From: Verrucomicrobiota bacterium
Lineage (GTDB): Bacteria > Verrucomicrobiota > Verrucomicrobiia > Limisphaerales > UBA1319
Direction of reading: 5' to 3'
NCBI GenBank assembly: GCA_022711435.1
Contig: JAKLFB010000002.1
Span: forward strand, 186,001 to 250,000
DNA: 64,000 nucleotides
Shown: piece by piece, positions 1 to 9,120 of the stretch
How positions within the stretch are numbered: position 1 is the stretch's first letter
How the letters are laid out: each line of letters starts with the position of its first letter
Position numbers and translations under genes: made by a program
The notes under the pieces: generated by a model
The model's database searches: none
What the model was told of the DNA's origin: nothing
The model's input: the letters and a program-made list of their open reading frames with translations, nothing else

Positions 1-235
1 CGCCCATCACATGGTCGATCTCCCGATCCTGGTTGACGTCGCACGGCCAGACGGGGACTTCGGGCCCCAGGGCCGCCGCCAGCTCCGCGACGTTCTCCCG
101 CAATCGCTCGCCCTGATAGGTCAAGGCCAGGCGCGCCCCGGCTTCCGCCCAGGCCTGCGCGATTGCCCAGGCGATCGATCGCCGGTTCGCCACCCCAAAC
201 ACGATCCCTGTTTTACCCTCGAGCATCGGCTTCAT
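1..235 (-). CDS. fabI: Enoyl-ACP reductase FabI, N-terminal part (cut by window edge)
   Basis: This is the first 78 residues of an NADH-dependent enoyl-[acyl-carrier-protein] reductase, which does the last reduction in each cycle of type II fatty acid elongation in the cytoplasm. The N-terminus carries the FabI form of the Rossmann motif (GVANRRSIAWAIAQA, about residues 12-26) instead of the usual TGxxxGxG of short-chain dehydrogenases. It is followed by LALTYQGERLRENVAELA, also typical of FabI. I chose the ATG at 233-235; a second in-frame ATG three codons later (224-226) is possible. The catalytic Tyr/Lys region lies beyond the window. It is transcribed away from the gene at 509, so 236-508 is a divergent intergenic region. 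Confidence 0.9.
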   Translation of the reverse strand, partial: MKPMLEGKTGIVFGVANRRSIAWAIAQAWAEAGARLALTYQGERLRENVAELAAALGPEVPVWPCDVNQDREIDHVMG

Positions 236-248
236 AGTCTCGGCCCCA

Positions 249-277
249 TTTATAGTCCAAGACCATCGCCAGAACAA
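249..277 (-). promoter_or_regulatory. Possible sigma-70-like promoter for fabI
   Basis: On the minus strand TTGTTC (272-277) is followed after exactly 17 bp by TATAAA (249-254), a good -10 with a weak -35. A transcript would start near position 242, leaving a leader of only about 7 nt before the fabI ATG. The rest of the 273-bp gap is AT-rich between about 355 and 410 and may hold the promoter of the rightward gene (TATAGT at 405-410), but I see no good -35 there. This is sequence matching only. Confidence 0.35.
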
Positions 278-508
278 GGCGCCCCCATCCCAGCCGCACG
301 GGTGCAAGACGAAAATCTTCGAAAACAAGCCGTCTGATCCCGCCGGGAGGGGGCATGAGAAAAATTCTGTGATTTTGTAGCAACATTGAAGGTCAGTATC
401 GAGTATAGTAGACATCGACATCCTCGCTGGTCGTGCTGTACGGGCCGCTGCCAATCGCGGCGGGCGGGGCAAATGGAACAACGCAACGGCAAGCAAAAAG
501 CCTCGGAT

Positions 509-2905
509 ATGAAGAATAAATACTTAATGGCCAGTTTGTTATGCATGTGGATCGCCGCTTTGCCACCGATCGCGGCTGCTCAGGATCAACCTGCGCGTCT
601 GACTGACCATGGCCTGCCGGCAGGCGGGATCGAACAGGTGCTGCCCAAGGGTCCGCTGCTTTATGTTCAATTCGAGAGCATGCATCAGATCCTGCTGGAT
701 CTGGAGCGGATTGCGCAAACGGCCCTGCCCGTCAAGGTCCTGCCCCCCCAGATGCAGGAGTTGATGCAGACCGAGCATCCGTTGCTGACGGCATTGGGAG
801 GGGGGCTGTTGCAGGAACCCCTGACCCGCGAAGCGGCAGCGCAAAAGCTGGGTCTCGACCTGGGGGCGCCCCTCAGCCTTGCCATCTATCCGGGTGATCC
901 TCGGAAGTCGTTCGTCCTTGCGGTGCCGATGTCGAGGCCCGAGGCGCTGACCGGATTGATTCAGAATGCGCTGCGTCCCGAGCAGTTCGAATCGGTCATG
1001 CTCGGAGGCAAGCCCGCCATCCGGCTGCAGCTCAGGAATCCCTCCTGGCTGAGCCGGCTTTACGTGGTCTGCTCGGCGAACACAGCATTTTTCTGCGGGG
1101 ATCGCTCGATGGCCATCGCGCTGCACAACACGCCGTCGGCCGAGCGGTTGAATCAGGACAGCTTCATGAAGAAAGTCCGGACCGAAGTCGGCGGAACCGA
1201 TCTCGCCCTGACTTTCAATCCGGGGCTGTTGAAGCCTTTCCTGATCCAGGCGCAGCAGTTCCTCCCTGTCGGCACCCAGATGCTCCAGGCGCAGCGCCAA
1301 GTCCTGCTTCAGCAGATCCCGGAACCCGTTCGCCAGCGGCTGGACCTGCAGATGCGCCGCAATTTCGGCGTGCGGGATTTCGATGAATTCACGCGGTACG
1401 CCGAGTGTTTTATTGTTGCGACGGCTCTTCAACTGGCGGACGGCATCACCCAATGCGCGGTGGCGTTCGAGGGGATGACGCTGTCGGTGGATCTGAATGC
1501 CGAACACCTGAAAGGCCGGTTCTTCCTCTTTTCGCACCAGGTCCAGCCCGATCGATCGACCCAGCCCATCCCGATGGACGAGGTCCGCAAGGCGCTGGCG
1601 TGGCTTGGGCCCGGGTACGATGGTTTCGGCGTGACGGGCCGCCAGCCGCCGACATTGAACTCGCCGTGGTTCCGCGCCTGGCTTGCCCAGGTCCGCAAGC
1701 AGCTCGAGGCGCAGCAGCTCGAGTCCAAGTTCCTGGATCGGATGGAATCCGTCACGGATGAGACTCTGGTGCTGCAGCCGGTGGCCACGCGCGTCCCGTG
1801 GGTGCTGACAACCTGCGTCACCCCCAATCCGCCTCCCTCGCTCCGGGAAGCGGCCTCGATCGAGGCCTATTTCCGGGCGTTGGGACGATCGGGCGGGTTC
1901 CCGGTGCAGCAAACGGTCCAGGTCATTCCCCGGAAAGACACGGCGTTTCTGAAGCAGTATTTCGAGGAGGAAACCCGTGTTTTGAACCACAACGAACAGC
2001 TGTCGCGCCAGTTCGCCGAGGAGATGTTCCAGCAGACGCCTTGGCTGGACAAGAGCAGCCGGCTCGAGTCGAAAAGCCTGCCCGGAGGCGTCGCGCAGTT
2101 CATCCTCGAGAACTCCTGGCAGACCCATGCGGGGATCTTTGGGTATGACCAGCATGAGCTGATCAACCGCCGCCATTTCCTCGCGCGGCAGATCGACGGC
2201 TACCTCGTGTACCACCAGGGCGCCCAGCATCCGGACTGGCTGCGGAACCTGGCGGCGTCGCGCGATCGGAGCCTCAATCCGGCGGTCTCCCGCCTGCTCG
2301 ACCAGGCCCCCAAGGACGTCCATTCCATCCAGGTGCTTCGCCTGCTGCACCATTTGCCGGCGTGCATCGATTGGCTCGAAGCGTTCGAGGAGCGCGCCCA
2401 GGCCGACATCCAGGAATACATCGACAAGGCGGCCGCCGTCGTCCGCGAGGCGTCCTCGATCGAGAAGGCCCTTCCGCGCTTGCAGCGGATGCCCATGCCG
2501 TTCCTGGTCTACTCGCTCAACCGGGAGGAATCTTCAGGCCGGTTTTACTGTCTGCTGCCCGGCAACGTGGTTGCCCCTCGGCCCAAGCTCGTGCCGCGGG
2601 TTGCCCAACTGCTGGCCGACTATGCCGCGCGCTCGGGCGAAATCGGCGGCAGCATCGCCTATTCGCGGGTCCGCCCGGAGGTCCGCGAGTGCGGCAGCAT
2701 CCAGGACCTCGAGGGCATCACCTCCCTGATCTCGACGGTGGGCAACCGGCTGGCCGATCGGTATCTGAACGATCGCGAGTCGATGCGGGACCTGCGCCGA
2801 TCGGTGGTCACCCCCAAAGACATGGACCGAGCCCGGCTCGATGAGGTCCTGGTTCGCAATCCGCAGTGGGAATTCATCCCCGGTCCCCAGCCCAGCATCC
2901 GCTGA
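509..2905 (+). CDS. Large secreted protein, DUF3352-like, function unknown
   Basis: A 798-residue protein I cannot assign a function. I start it at the ATG at 509, because this gives a clean signal peptide (MKNKYLMASLLCMWIAALPP, cleavage near AAA-QDQ). The frame is open back to 386, but those 41 residues look non-coding. The mature N-terminus (VLPKGPLLYVQFESM) has the style of DUF3352-type secreted proteins, in which a Leu-Pro step introduces a conserved beta-strand. The protein at 60740 starts the same way. The body has regular alpha/beta composition, no further membrane segments and no recognisable catalytic motif. The GCCTGCCGGCAGGC palindrome at 612-625 lies inside the coding sequence. 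It stands alone, with convergent neighbours downstream. Confidence 0.7.
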   Translation: MKNKYLMASLLCMWIAALPPIAAAQDQPARLTDHGLPAGGIEQVLPKGPLLYVQFESMHQILLDLERIAQTALPVKVLPPQMQELMQTEHPLLTALGGGLLQEPLTREAAAQKLGLDLGAPLSLAIYPGDPRKSFVLAVPMSRPEALTGLIQNALRPEQFESVMLGGKPAIRLQLRNPSWLSRLYVVCSANTAFFCGDRSMAIALHNTPSAERLNQDSFMKKVRTEVGGTDLALTFNPGLLKPFLIQAQQFLPVGTQMLQAQRQVLLQQIPEPVRQRLDLQMRRNFGVRDFDEFTRYAECFIVATALQLADGITQCAVAFEGMTLSVDLNAEHLKGRFFLFSHQVQPDRSTQPIPMDEVRKALAWLGPGYDGFGVTGRQPPTLNSPWFRAWLAQVRKQLEAQQLESKFLDRMESVTDETLVLQPVATRVPWVLTTCVTPNPPPSLREAASIEAYFRALGRSGGFPVQQTVQVIPRKDTAFLKQYFEEETRVLNHNEQLSRQFAEEMFQQTPWLDKSSRLESKSLPGGVAQFILENSWQTHAGIFGYDQHELINRRHFLARQIDGYLVYHQGAQHPDWLRNLAASRDRSLNPAVSRLLDQAPKDVHSIQVLRLLHHLPACIDWLEAFEERAQADIQEYIDKAAAVVREASSIEKALPRLQRMPMPFLVYSLNREESSGRFYCLLPGNVVAPRPKLVPRVAQLLADYAARSGEIGGSIAYSRVRPEVRECGSIQDLEGITSLISTVGNRLADRYLNDRESMRDLRRSVVTPKDMDRARLDEVLVRNPQWEFIPGPQPSIR

Positions 2906-2914
2906 GGATGGCCG

Positions 2915-4642
2915 TCATTGGGACAAAGGCGGGATCGGCGCGCAGGTGATGCGCAGCTCGCGGCCGGGCTCGAGCTCGAGCGGAAGCCCGGCGGCCAGCT
3001 GGCGGCCGTCATAGACTCGCGTCCGAGGCCGCCGGCCGTCCGCTGCGGTCAAAGCGACCGAGTACGGGCGGTCTTTCTCGACGGCGAACCACTCCGGGAA
3101 CCGGTTGATGCGCGGGTAGTCGAGCGGGAGACGGAGGCAGTCCCGATGGCGGGGGCGATCGAACCGGAGGTTTCCGCGCCAGGGCGAATCGGCGGCGAGG
3201 CTGGCATAGAGCACGCCTTGATCGAGGACCGCCCCGACGCGAACGTCCGGCCTCCACGGGTCGACATGGAGCCCGGCCGTTTTCCAGAGCGCATAAAGGA
3301 TCGAGGTCCGGGCGAAATTGCCGTCGCCGTGCCAGCCCTCGATGATGCCGTTGGTTTGCTGTGCTGCCCACATCAGCCGGGTTTGACGGTCGATCCATCC
3401 ATGGACCGAGTCGTCCGGAGCGCAGTGGATCAGGTTCAGCGCTCCTTCGATCGAATCGGCCAGGCCGTCGGCGGCCTTGTCGGCCCAGCATCGGCCTTCG
3501 TATTTTCCGTCCAGGCTGCCAAGGGCATGGCGGACCGCGTCCCGATAGGCGGCGGTTCCATCCACGACCCACACGGTGTGGAATCCGGCGTAGATGTAGC
3601 CCCACGTGTCGCACAATCCGGCCGCATGCTCGCCGGTGCGCGGCTGGAATGAAGTGTAGAGCATGCCATCGGGATTCCGGCCCTTCTCGAGGATGCAATC
3701 GAGGAGATCATGCAATGGCTGGGCGTAGGCGCGCTGTTTCTCGGGGGCGATCCTCGCCACGGCCACGTAGAGCTCCGTGAGCCCGTTGACGACCTCGCCG
3801 CCGTGATCCATGAGGCGCAGCGAGGGAAGGTCGCGGGTGGGATGGTGCGATCCCAGCAGGTAATAGTCGCCCAGCCGGATCGCCCAGTCGAGATACCGGC
3901 GGTCTCCGGTGAGCCAGAACAGGCGCGAGCATGCCTGCAGCAGATCGCCGTTGACCTCGAACACCTCGGTCGGGATCTTGCCGAATGGCGTCTGGACAGC
4001 GGCATGCTTCCAAATATCGTCGACCAGGCCGATCATCCGTTCCGACCACGGGGTCGGCCCCAGCCATTCGGTCAGCGGCACCAGCCCGTCCTTCACGTAT
4101 TCGGCGCTGTCGAAGATGGTGGCATCGAGAAGGAACGGCTCCCTGCGCCAGCCCCGCTTCGAAAAGGAATAATCGTCCGTGAGCCGATCCAGCCGGGCGG
4201 TCAGCCGTTGCTCCGTGCGCAGCATATCGAGCATGCGGCCCTGATAGAGCGCCGGATCGATCAGCGCCGCGGTCAGGACCATGAACGGATAATTATCGGC
4301 GGCGGAGTCCCGGCCGTTCCAGAAATCGCGGCTCTCGCGCAAGTTGCGCGGGATGAGCCCGGTCTCCGGGTCCGCCTCGGCCAGCCATCCATCGAGATAG
4401 CGGCGGCAGCGATAGAGCGCCTCGCTGGCGGACCGCGCCTGGCTTTCCGCGCGTCGAAACAACTGTTCCTGGGGCGACGCCGGCTCCGAGGACGGACCGG
4501 GCTGGCGATCCCACAGGGCGCGCATTTCGGGAAAGGCTTCGCCTGGCGCGCCGGTGGCGCCGGAATTCGCCGCCGCGGCCGCCGCCAGCGGGAGCATCAG
4601 CGCCATCGCCCATCGGATCGTCAAGGAGGAGATTTTCATCAT
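2915..4642 (-). CDS. Secreted toroid-like (glycoside hydrolase/lyase-like) protein
   Basis: A 575-residue exported protein with a signal peptide (MMKISSLTIRWAMALMLPLA, cleavage in the following Ala run). Starts at 4642 or 4639 are equally possible; no Shine-Dalgarno is clear. The sequence has repeated helical stretches rich in Trp, Tyr, Asp and Gly, such as GRDSAADNYPFMVLTAALID near residue 110, LTGDRRYLDWAIRLGDYYL near 245 and WGYIYAGFHTVWVVDGTAAY near 350. This pattern is typical of (alpha/alpha)6-toroid glycosidases and polysaccharide lyases, so a role in polysaccharide breakdown outside the cytoplasm is plausible. I cannot name the family. A short all-beta C-terminal part (about residues 480-575) would fit the usual accessory domain. 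The stop lies 9 bp from the stop of the convergent gene ending at 2905. Confidence 0.7.
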   Translation of the reverse strand: MMKISSLTIRWAMALMLPLAAAAAANSGATGAPGEAFPEMRALWDRQPGPSSEPASPQEQLFRRAESQARSASEALYRCRRYLDGWLAEADPETGLIPRNLRESRDFWNGRDSAADNYPFMVLTAALIDPALYQGRMLDMLRTEQRLTARLDRLTDDYSFSKRGWRREPFLLDATIFDSAEYVKDGLVPLTEWLGPTPWSERMIGLVDDIWKHAAVQTPFGKIPTEVFEVNGDLLQACSRLFWLTGDRRYLDWAIRLGDYYLLGSHHPTRDLPSLRLMDHGGEVVNGLTELYVAVARIAPEKQRAYAQPLHDLLDCILEKGRNPDGMLYTSFQPRTGEHAAGLCDTWGYIYAGFHTVWVVDGTAAYRDAVRHALGSLDGKYEGRCWADKAADGLADSIEGALNLIHCAPDDSVHGWIDRQTRLMWAAQQTNGIIEGWHGDGNFARTSILYALWKTAGLHVDPWRPDVRVGAVLDQGVLYASLAADSPWRGNLRFDRPRHRDCLRLPLDYPRINRFPEWFAVEKDRPYSVALTAADGRRPRTRVYDGRQLAAGLPLELEPGRELRITCAPIPPLSQ

Positions 4643-4761
4643 GGTCGGACTGGTGAGAGGTGTGCGCCGAATGTGGCAGAAGCTTCGCGGAAAGCGACTC
4701 TTTTTCGCGACGGCCAAAAGGCTTTACAGGAGGCGCACCGCGGTGTCATGATCGGCCGCAT

Positions 4762-5145
4762 ATGCGCAAGTGGACGATCATTGGATGGGCGGTGTTGCTG
4801 GTGGCGATGGCCACGGGCTGCCACACGACCGTGACGAACCTGACCCCGAGCCAGCAGGTGCGCAACAAGGCCGGGATGTATCCATTGAGCGTGGCCTGGG
4901 ACAGCAACCAGCAGAGCCTGCAGAAGGAGACCATCGAGGCCTGCGTGCAGGTGGGCCTGCAGATCTACCCGATGCAGTCCACTCCGCTCGTGAAGAACCG
5001 GTGGGAAACGCTGGTGCCCGTGCCCGCCGATCAGTCTCTCCTCAATTACCGGTTCAAGTTCGATTACGAGTCGCTGGGCATGCCGCATCGCCGGCAGAAC
5101 AGCCGGCTTTCGCCTCCGTACCAGCTGAAGATCATCGATCCGTAG
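4762..5145 (+). CDS. Small putative lipoprotein
   Basis: A 127-residue protein with a hydrophobic N-terminus (MRKWTIIGWAVLLVAMATGC) ending in ATGC. The Ala at -3 makes the lipobox imperfect, but Cys20 followed by a polar stretch fits a lipoprotein. The mature part has no motif I recognise. It contains PLSVAWDSNQQSLQKETIEA and ends in SPPYQLKIIDP; a phrase like PYQLKI often ends small outer-surface proteins of this type. I chose the ATG at 4762 because it directly precedes the signal sequence. The last 14 bp overlap the 3' end of the convergent LacI-type gene. Confidence 0.6.
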   Translation: MRKWTIIGWAVLLVAMATGCHTTVTNLTPSQQVRNKAGMYPLSVAWDSNQQSLQKETIEACVQVGLQIYPMQSTPLVKNRWETLVPVPADQSLLNYRFKFDYESLGMPHRRQNSRLSPPYQLKIIDP

Positions 5146-6157
5146 GATTCCGCGCGGGCGGGCCGCTGCTGTCTCGAATAATCAGTTCGGCCGGGAGCCG
5201 CTTCGGCTCGACCGGCCGCCCCGCCATCAGCGCGATCAGGGCATCCATCGCCGCCTGCCCGAGGCGCATTTTGGGTTGGCGCACCGTGGTCAGCGGCACG
5301 CGGAAGAATTCGCTGGCCATGAAATTTCCGAAGCCCACCAGGGAGATGTCCTCGGGGATACGGCATCCGCGTGCCAGGAGGGTCTGGCCGGCGCCCATGG
5401 CGACGAGGTCGTTGACGGCCTGGATGGCGGTTGGGGCGGCGGATTCGGCGAGGAGCTGCTCGACGGCCCGGCTGCCCTCCTCGATGGTGGTGCCCGCCTG
5501 GAAGACCCAGCGGTCCTCGGTGGGGATCTGATGTTCCCGGAGCGCGCGGCGGTATCCTTCGATTCGCTCCTGGGCCCAAGGCGCCTGCAGCGGTCCGGAC
5601 AAGAACGCGATGCGCCGGTGGCCCAGCTGGATGAGATGCGATGCCACTTCGTAGCCGGCCTGGAGATCGTCGGTTTCGACGGGGACAAACTGCCGGCAGA
5701 AGGGGGCGCTGTGGCCGAGGATGACGGTGGGCACCTGGCGATCTTGGAGATGCTGGTAGATCGGCGCGTCGGGCTCGAGGCGATAGACCGGTGAAACCAG
5801 CAGGCCCTCGACCCGCCGCTCGAGGAGCCGGTGGATCACGCGCTCCTCGCGCTCCACCTGGTTGAACGATTGGCAGAACACCACATCGAATCCCTGTTCG
5901 AACGCCCGCTGCTCGATGGCCGTCAGCACACGGGCGAAGATCGGGTTCATGATGGTGGAGATGACGACGCCGATCAGCCGGGTTTTGCGGGTGCGGAGGC
6001 TCTGGGCCAATCCGTCGGGGACGTAGCCCATCTCCCGCGCCAGGCGGCCCACCCGCTCCTTGGTGGCCGCCGAAATATCCGGGGCGTCCCGCAGGACTTT
6101 GGAAACGGTCATCACCGACACGCCGGCGCGCAGCGCGATGTCTTTGAGTCGGATCAT
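5132..6157 (-). CDS. LacI-family transcriptional regulator
   Basis: A 341-residue repressor. The N-terminus has the LacI helix-turn-helix and hinge (IRLKDIALRAGVSVMTVSKV, residues 2-21, then MGYVPDGLAQSLRTRKT), followed by a periplasmic-binding-protein-like effector domain (LIGVVISTIMNPIFARVLTA ... LGHRRIAFLSGP ... AIQAVNDLVAMG). Members usually bind palindromic operators and respond to a sugar or nucleoside. The ATG at 6157 overlaps the TGA of nadK in an ATGA, so translation is probably coupled to nadK. That placement is odd for a LacI regulator, which usually sits by its sugar genes. No target operator is evident to me. The ligand cannot be told from the sequence. The nearby orphan sugar-binding lipoprotein (10024) is one candidate partner, by proximity only. 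Confidence 0.93.
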   Translation of the reverse strand: MIRLKDIALRAGVSVMTVSKVLRDAPDISAATKERVGRLAREMGYVPDGLAQSLRTRKTRLIGVVISTIMNPIFARVLTAIEQRAFEQGFDVVFCQSFNQVEREERVIHRLLERRVEGLLVSPVYRLEPDAPIYQHLQDRQVPTVILGHSAPFCRQFVPVETDDLQAGYEVASHLIQLGHRRIAFLSGPLQAPWAQERIEGYRRALREHQIPTEDRWVFQAGTTIEEGSRAVEQLLAESAAPTAIQAVNDLVAMGAGQTLLARGCRIPEDISLVGFGNFMASEFFRVPLTTVRQPKMRLGQAAMDALIALMAGRPVEPKRLPAELIIRDSSGPPARNPTDR

Positions 6158-7041
6158 AAGATGTGGGACCCGCTCCAGCCGAGTTTCTGCCTCAGGGTGG
6201 CGAAGAAGGAGCTGCCGGCGAGGTGGAGCAGGCAAACGGCCTGCCGGCTGCGCTGAACCACGATGCTGTCCTCCGGCGCCAGCGCGATCTGGACCTGTCC
6301 GTCGGCGGTGAGAATCGTTTCGATGCGCGAGCTGATCGCGCGCACCTGGATGCGGGAATCGGCGCCGATAATCACGGATCGGTTGGACAACGTGTGAGGG
6401 CAGATCGGGGTCAGGGCGAACACGCGCGCGCTGGGACAGACCACGGCTCCGCCGGCGGCCAGGGAATAGGCGGTCGAACCGGTGGGCGAACTGACGATGA
6501 CGCCATCACACCGGTAGCGGGTCAGGACCTCTCCATCGACGCTGACCTCGAGCTCGACCATTCGGGAATGGCTGCCTCGCCCGATCACGAAATCGTTCAG
6601 CGCGGTCTGCCGAATCCGCCGGCCTCGAGCCCTGCCGCTGGCCGACATCAGATGGCGCCGCTCGATCGAATAGCGCCCCGCCCAGATCTCGGACAACGCC
6701 CTTTGGAGCTGAGACAGCGGAACCGCTGTCAGGAAGCCCAGCCCACCCGCGTTGATGCCGAGCATGGGCGTGGCCGAGCCCGCCGCTTCGCGCGCCACGC
6801 GCAGCATGGTGCCGTCGCCGCCGAAGACCATCAACAAGTCGGTCCGATCCGCGAGATCGACGACATGGGGGGCGACGTGCGCGGGCCGGCAGGCGAGCGA
6901 AGCGGTCGGCTCGTCCATCCAAACCTCGCGGCCGGTCGCCTGGATCAGCCGGGACGTGAGGCGAACGGCTTCCCGGCACGCCGCCTTGGACGGGTTGGCC
7001 ACCAGAGCCACCCGCCGAATTTCATCAGGTTTCTTTTTCAA
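6154..7041 (-). CDS. nadK: NAD kinase
   Basis: A 295-residue cytoplasmic ATP-NAD kinase that makes NADP from NAD. It has the family hallmarks: FGGDGTML near residue 73 (catalytic Asp and phosphate loop), GINAGGLGFLTAVP, NDFVIGRG in place of the usual NE/NDxVIxR, and the NAD-binding CDGVIVSSPTGSTAYSLAAGG near residue 180. The length is normal. It starts 17 bp inside the 3' end of tlyA and ends in an ATGA overlap with the lacI-type gene, so tlyA-nadK-lacI look like one transcript. The tlyA-nadK order is common in bacteria. Confidence 0.97.
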   Translation of the reverse strand: MKKKPDEIRRVALVANPSKAACREAVRLTSRLIQATGREVWMDEPTASLACRPAHVAPHVVDLADRTDLLMVFGGDGTMLRVAREAAGSATPMLGINAGGLGFLTAVPLSQLQRALSEIWAGRYSIERRHLMSASGRARGRRIRQTALNDFVIGRGSHSRMVELEVSVDGEVLTRYRCDGVIVSSPTGSTAYSLAAGGAVVCPSARVFALTPICPHTLSNRSVIIGADSRIQVRAISSRIETILTADGQVQIALAPEDSIVVQRSRQAVCLLHLAGSSFFATLRQKLGWSGSHIL

Positions 7042-7795
7042 GCAGCACCAAAAATTCCCGATTCCCCGCCGGGCCGAGCAACGGCGATTCCGTCCAGCCG
7101 GTCCATCGCAGCCCGGGCTGAGCCCGGACGAACTGCTCGATCTCCTCCAGAACGCGGCGGTGGATGGCCGGATCGGCGATCACGCCGGCTCCCCGATCGG
7201 CCTCGGCTTTGCCCGCCTCGAATTGCGGTTTGACCAGGGCCAGGATCCGGCCGCCGGGCCGGACCAGGCCGGCCGCTGCCGGCAGGAGATGCCTCAAGGA
7301 GATGAAGGAACAGTCGATCACCACCAGGTCCGCTGCCCGGAAGGGCGCCGGGAAATGCGCCGGCGCCAGCCGCCGTGCGTTGGTCCGATCCATCACCACC
7401 ACCCGCGGGTCCTGCCTCAATTTCCACGCCAGCTGGCCGTAGCCGACATCCACGGCGTACACCCGAGCCGCGCCTTGCTGCAGGAGGCAATCGGTGAACC
7501 CGCCGGTCGATGCGCCCAGATCGATGGCGGTCACACCCGCCGCCATCACCCCAAAATGCCGCAGCCCATGCTCGAGCTTCCAGCCGCCTCGGCTGACATA
7601 CCGCTCCGGCTCGATCAGCGCCAGGTCGTCTTCGGACCGGACGCGGTCGCTGGACTTGGCAGCCGGGTGGCCGTTGACGCGGACCTGACCCGCCAGGATG
7701 GCACGTTGCGCCTTCTCCCGGCTCGAACATATCCCCCGCTCGACCAGCGCCTGATCCAGGCGAAGGCGAGCGCCCCTGGAATTGACTGTCACCAT
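7025..7795 (-). CDS. tlyA: TlyA-family rRNA methyltransferase
   Basis: A 256-residue protein with an N-terminal S4 RNA-binding domain (LRLDQALVERGICSSREKAQ, about residues 10-30) and an FtsJ/RrmJ-type methyltransferase domain. In the latter YVSRGGWKLEHGLRHF is followed by DLGASTGGFTDCLLQQGA (SAM-binding), DVGYGQLAWKL, DCSFISLRHLLPA and LVKPQFEAG. TlyA proteins 2'-O-methylate cytidines in 16S and 23S rRNA. I chose the ATG at 7795, which has GGAAAG 6 nt upstream; an in-frame ATG at 7816 is an alternative. It is first in the tlyA-nadK-lacI set and divergent from the MidA gene, with 88 bp between the start codons. Confidence 0.95.
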   Translation of the reverse strand: MVTVNSRGARLRLDQALVERGICSSREKAQRAILAGQVRVNGHPAAKSSDRVRSEDDLALIEPERYVSRGGWKLEHGLRHFGVMAAGVTAIDLGASTGGFTDCLLQQGAARVYAVDVGYGQLAWKLRQDPRVVVMDRTNARRLAPAHFPAPFRAADLVVIDCSFISLRHLLPAAAGLVRPGGRILALVKPQFEAGKAEADRGAGVIADPAIHRRVLEEIEQFVRAQPGLRWTGWTESPLLGPAGNREFLVLLEKET

Positions 7796-7883
7796 GACCG
7801 GCTTTCCGCTTACCATCCCCACTCGAGAGCCCGAGCCTGGACCGCGTGGGCCCCGCGCACAACTGGCTCTCATCATATTGACA

Positions 7884-9035
7884 ATGCCCAGCCGTTCCAA
7901 TTCAAAAAGATCCGACGAATCCCGCCCTTCCGAGACGCGTCTCGCCCGGCGGGTGCGGGCGGAAATTCGCCGCGACGGGCCCCTGTCTTTCGCCCGTTTC
8001 ATGGAGCGGGCGCTGTATGATCCCGAGCACGGGTATTACGAGGCCGGTTCTCGTCCCGTGGGGCGGAGCGGCGATTTCTACACCAGCGTCAGCGTGGGCC
8101 CCTTGTTCGGACGGCTGATGGCGGCGCGGCTCGCCGGCTGGCTCGAACCTTACGGATCCTCGGCGCCGCTCTTGATCGAGGCCGGCGCGCACGATGGCCA
8201 ACTCGCCCGCGACATCCTCGCGGCCTGGCCCCCGCGTTTTGCGCCACCCCGCTATTGCATCCTCGAGCCTTCGCCCCGCCGCCGCCGCCGGCAGCGGGAG
8301 CTGCTCGCCTCCTGCCCCCACCCGGTCCAATGGCTCGCCGATTGGTCCGAGCTGCCCCCCGCCGGGATCCGCGGCGTGATCTTTTCGAACGAGCTCCTCG
8401 ATGCCATGCCCATCCATCGTTTCGGCTGGGATGCCCGGCGCCAGGAGTGGTTCGAGTGGGGAGTCGCGATTGACCCGGTCGGCTTCGCCTGGACCCGGCT
8501 GCCGATCCCCGCGGCGGGCATCGGCCCGACCGGGGCGCACGATTGGACGCAACCCGCTGTGCCGCTGCTGCCGGAGGAGCTGCGGGCGGTGTTGCCAGAC
8601 GGTTTCACGGTCGATCTGTCGCCCGCCGCCGCCGCCTGGTGGCGGGCGGCTTCGAGCCGCCTGGCGCACGGATGGCTGGTCACGCTCGATTATGGGCTCG
8701 ATTGGGAAGAGATGCTGGATCCGAGCCGGGCCGCGGGCACGCTCCGCGCCTACCGACAACACCGCGTCAGCGACGACGTGTTCGCCCACCTCGGCGCCCA
8801 GGACCTGACCGCCCATGTCAACTGGACCGCCCTTCGAGAGACGGGCGAATCCGCCGGCCTGCGCACCGCCATCCAGACGACCCAGGCCGCCTTCCTGACG
8901 GGCATCCTGGCCGGGACCGATCCGGCGATCGGCGAGCCTCCGCTGCGAGCCGGCGAGGAGCGCCAGTGGATCGCCTTGACGCACCCCGATCACCTCGGCT
9001 GGTCATTCCGGATCCTCGCGCAGTGCGCCCCATGA
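7884..9035 (+). CDS. MidA/NDUFAF7-type SAM-dependent methyltransferase (COG1565)
   Basis: A 383-residue protein of the family that includes mitochondrial NDUFAF7 (MidA), which methylates an arginine of a complex I subunit. Bacterial members lack a settled substrate. Family signatures are FARFMERALYDPEHGYYEAG near residue 37, GDFYTSVSVGPLFGRLMA, the SAM loop LLIEAGAHDGQLARDIL (normally E-x-GxGxGxLAxD, here AGAHDG), FSNELLDAMPIHRF, and LVTLDYGLDWEEM. The ATG at 7884 gives a short basic N-terminal tail (SRSNSKRSDESR) before the conserved part. The gene is alone on its strand, and downstream genes are separated by 85 bp. Confidence 0.9.
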   Translation: MPSRSNSKRSDESRPSETRLARRVRAEIRRDGPLSFARFMERALYDPEHGYYEAGSRPVGRSGDFYTSVSVGPLFGRLMAARLAGWLEPYGSSAPLLIEAGAHDGQLARDILAAWPPRFAPPRYCILEPSPRRRRRQRELLASCPHPVQWLADWSELPPAGIRGVIFSNELLDAMPIHRFGWDARRQEWFEWGVAIDPVGFAWTRLPIPAAGIGPTGAHDWTQPAVPLLPEELRAVLPDGFTVDLSPAAAAWWRAASSRLAHGWLVTLDYGLDWEEMLDPSRAAGTLRAYRQHRVSDDVFAHLGAQDLTAHVNWTALRETGESAGLRTAIQTTQAAFLTGILAGTDPAIGEPPLRAGEERQWIALTHPDHLGWSFRILAQCAP

Positions 9036-9120
9036 GTGGGCCGGGCGGGCCGCCTGCAGACGCCGCGCGGCCGGTCAACAACGGCTGGACTTCTCCGCCC
9101 ATTCCCGCATGATCGCGTCC

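Noticed and set aside
612..625. GCCTGCCGGCAGGC palindrome in the gene at 509 as a third copy of the palindromic repeat
   Set aside because: Only 14 bp in a GC-rich coding region; the LPAGG codons fit the frame, and chance cannot be excluded.
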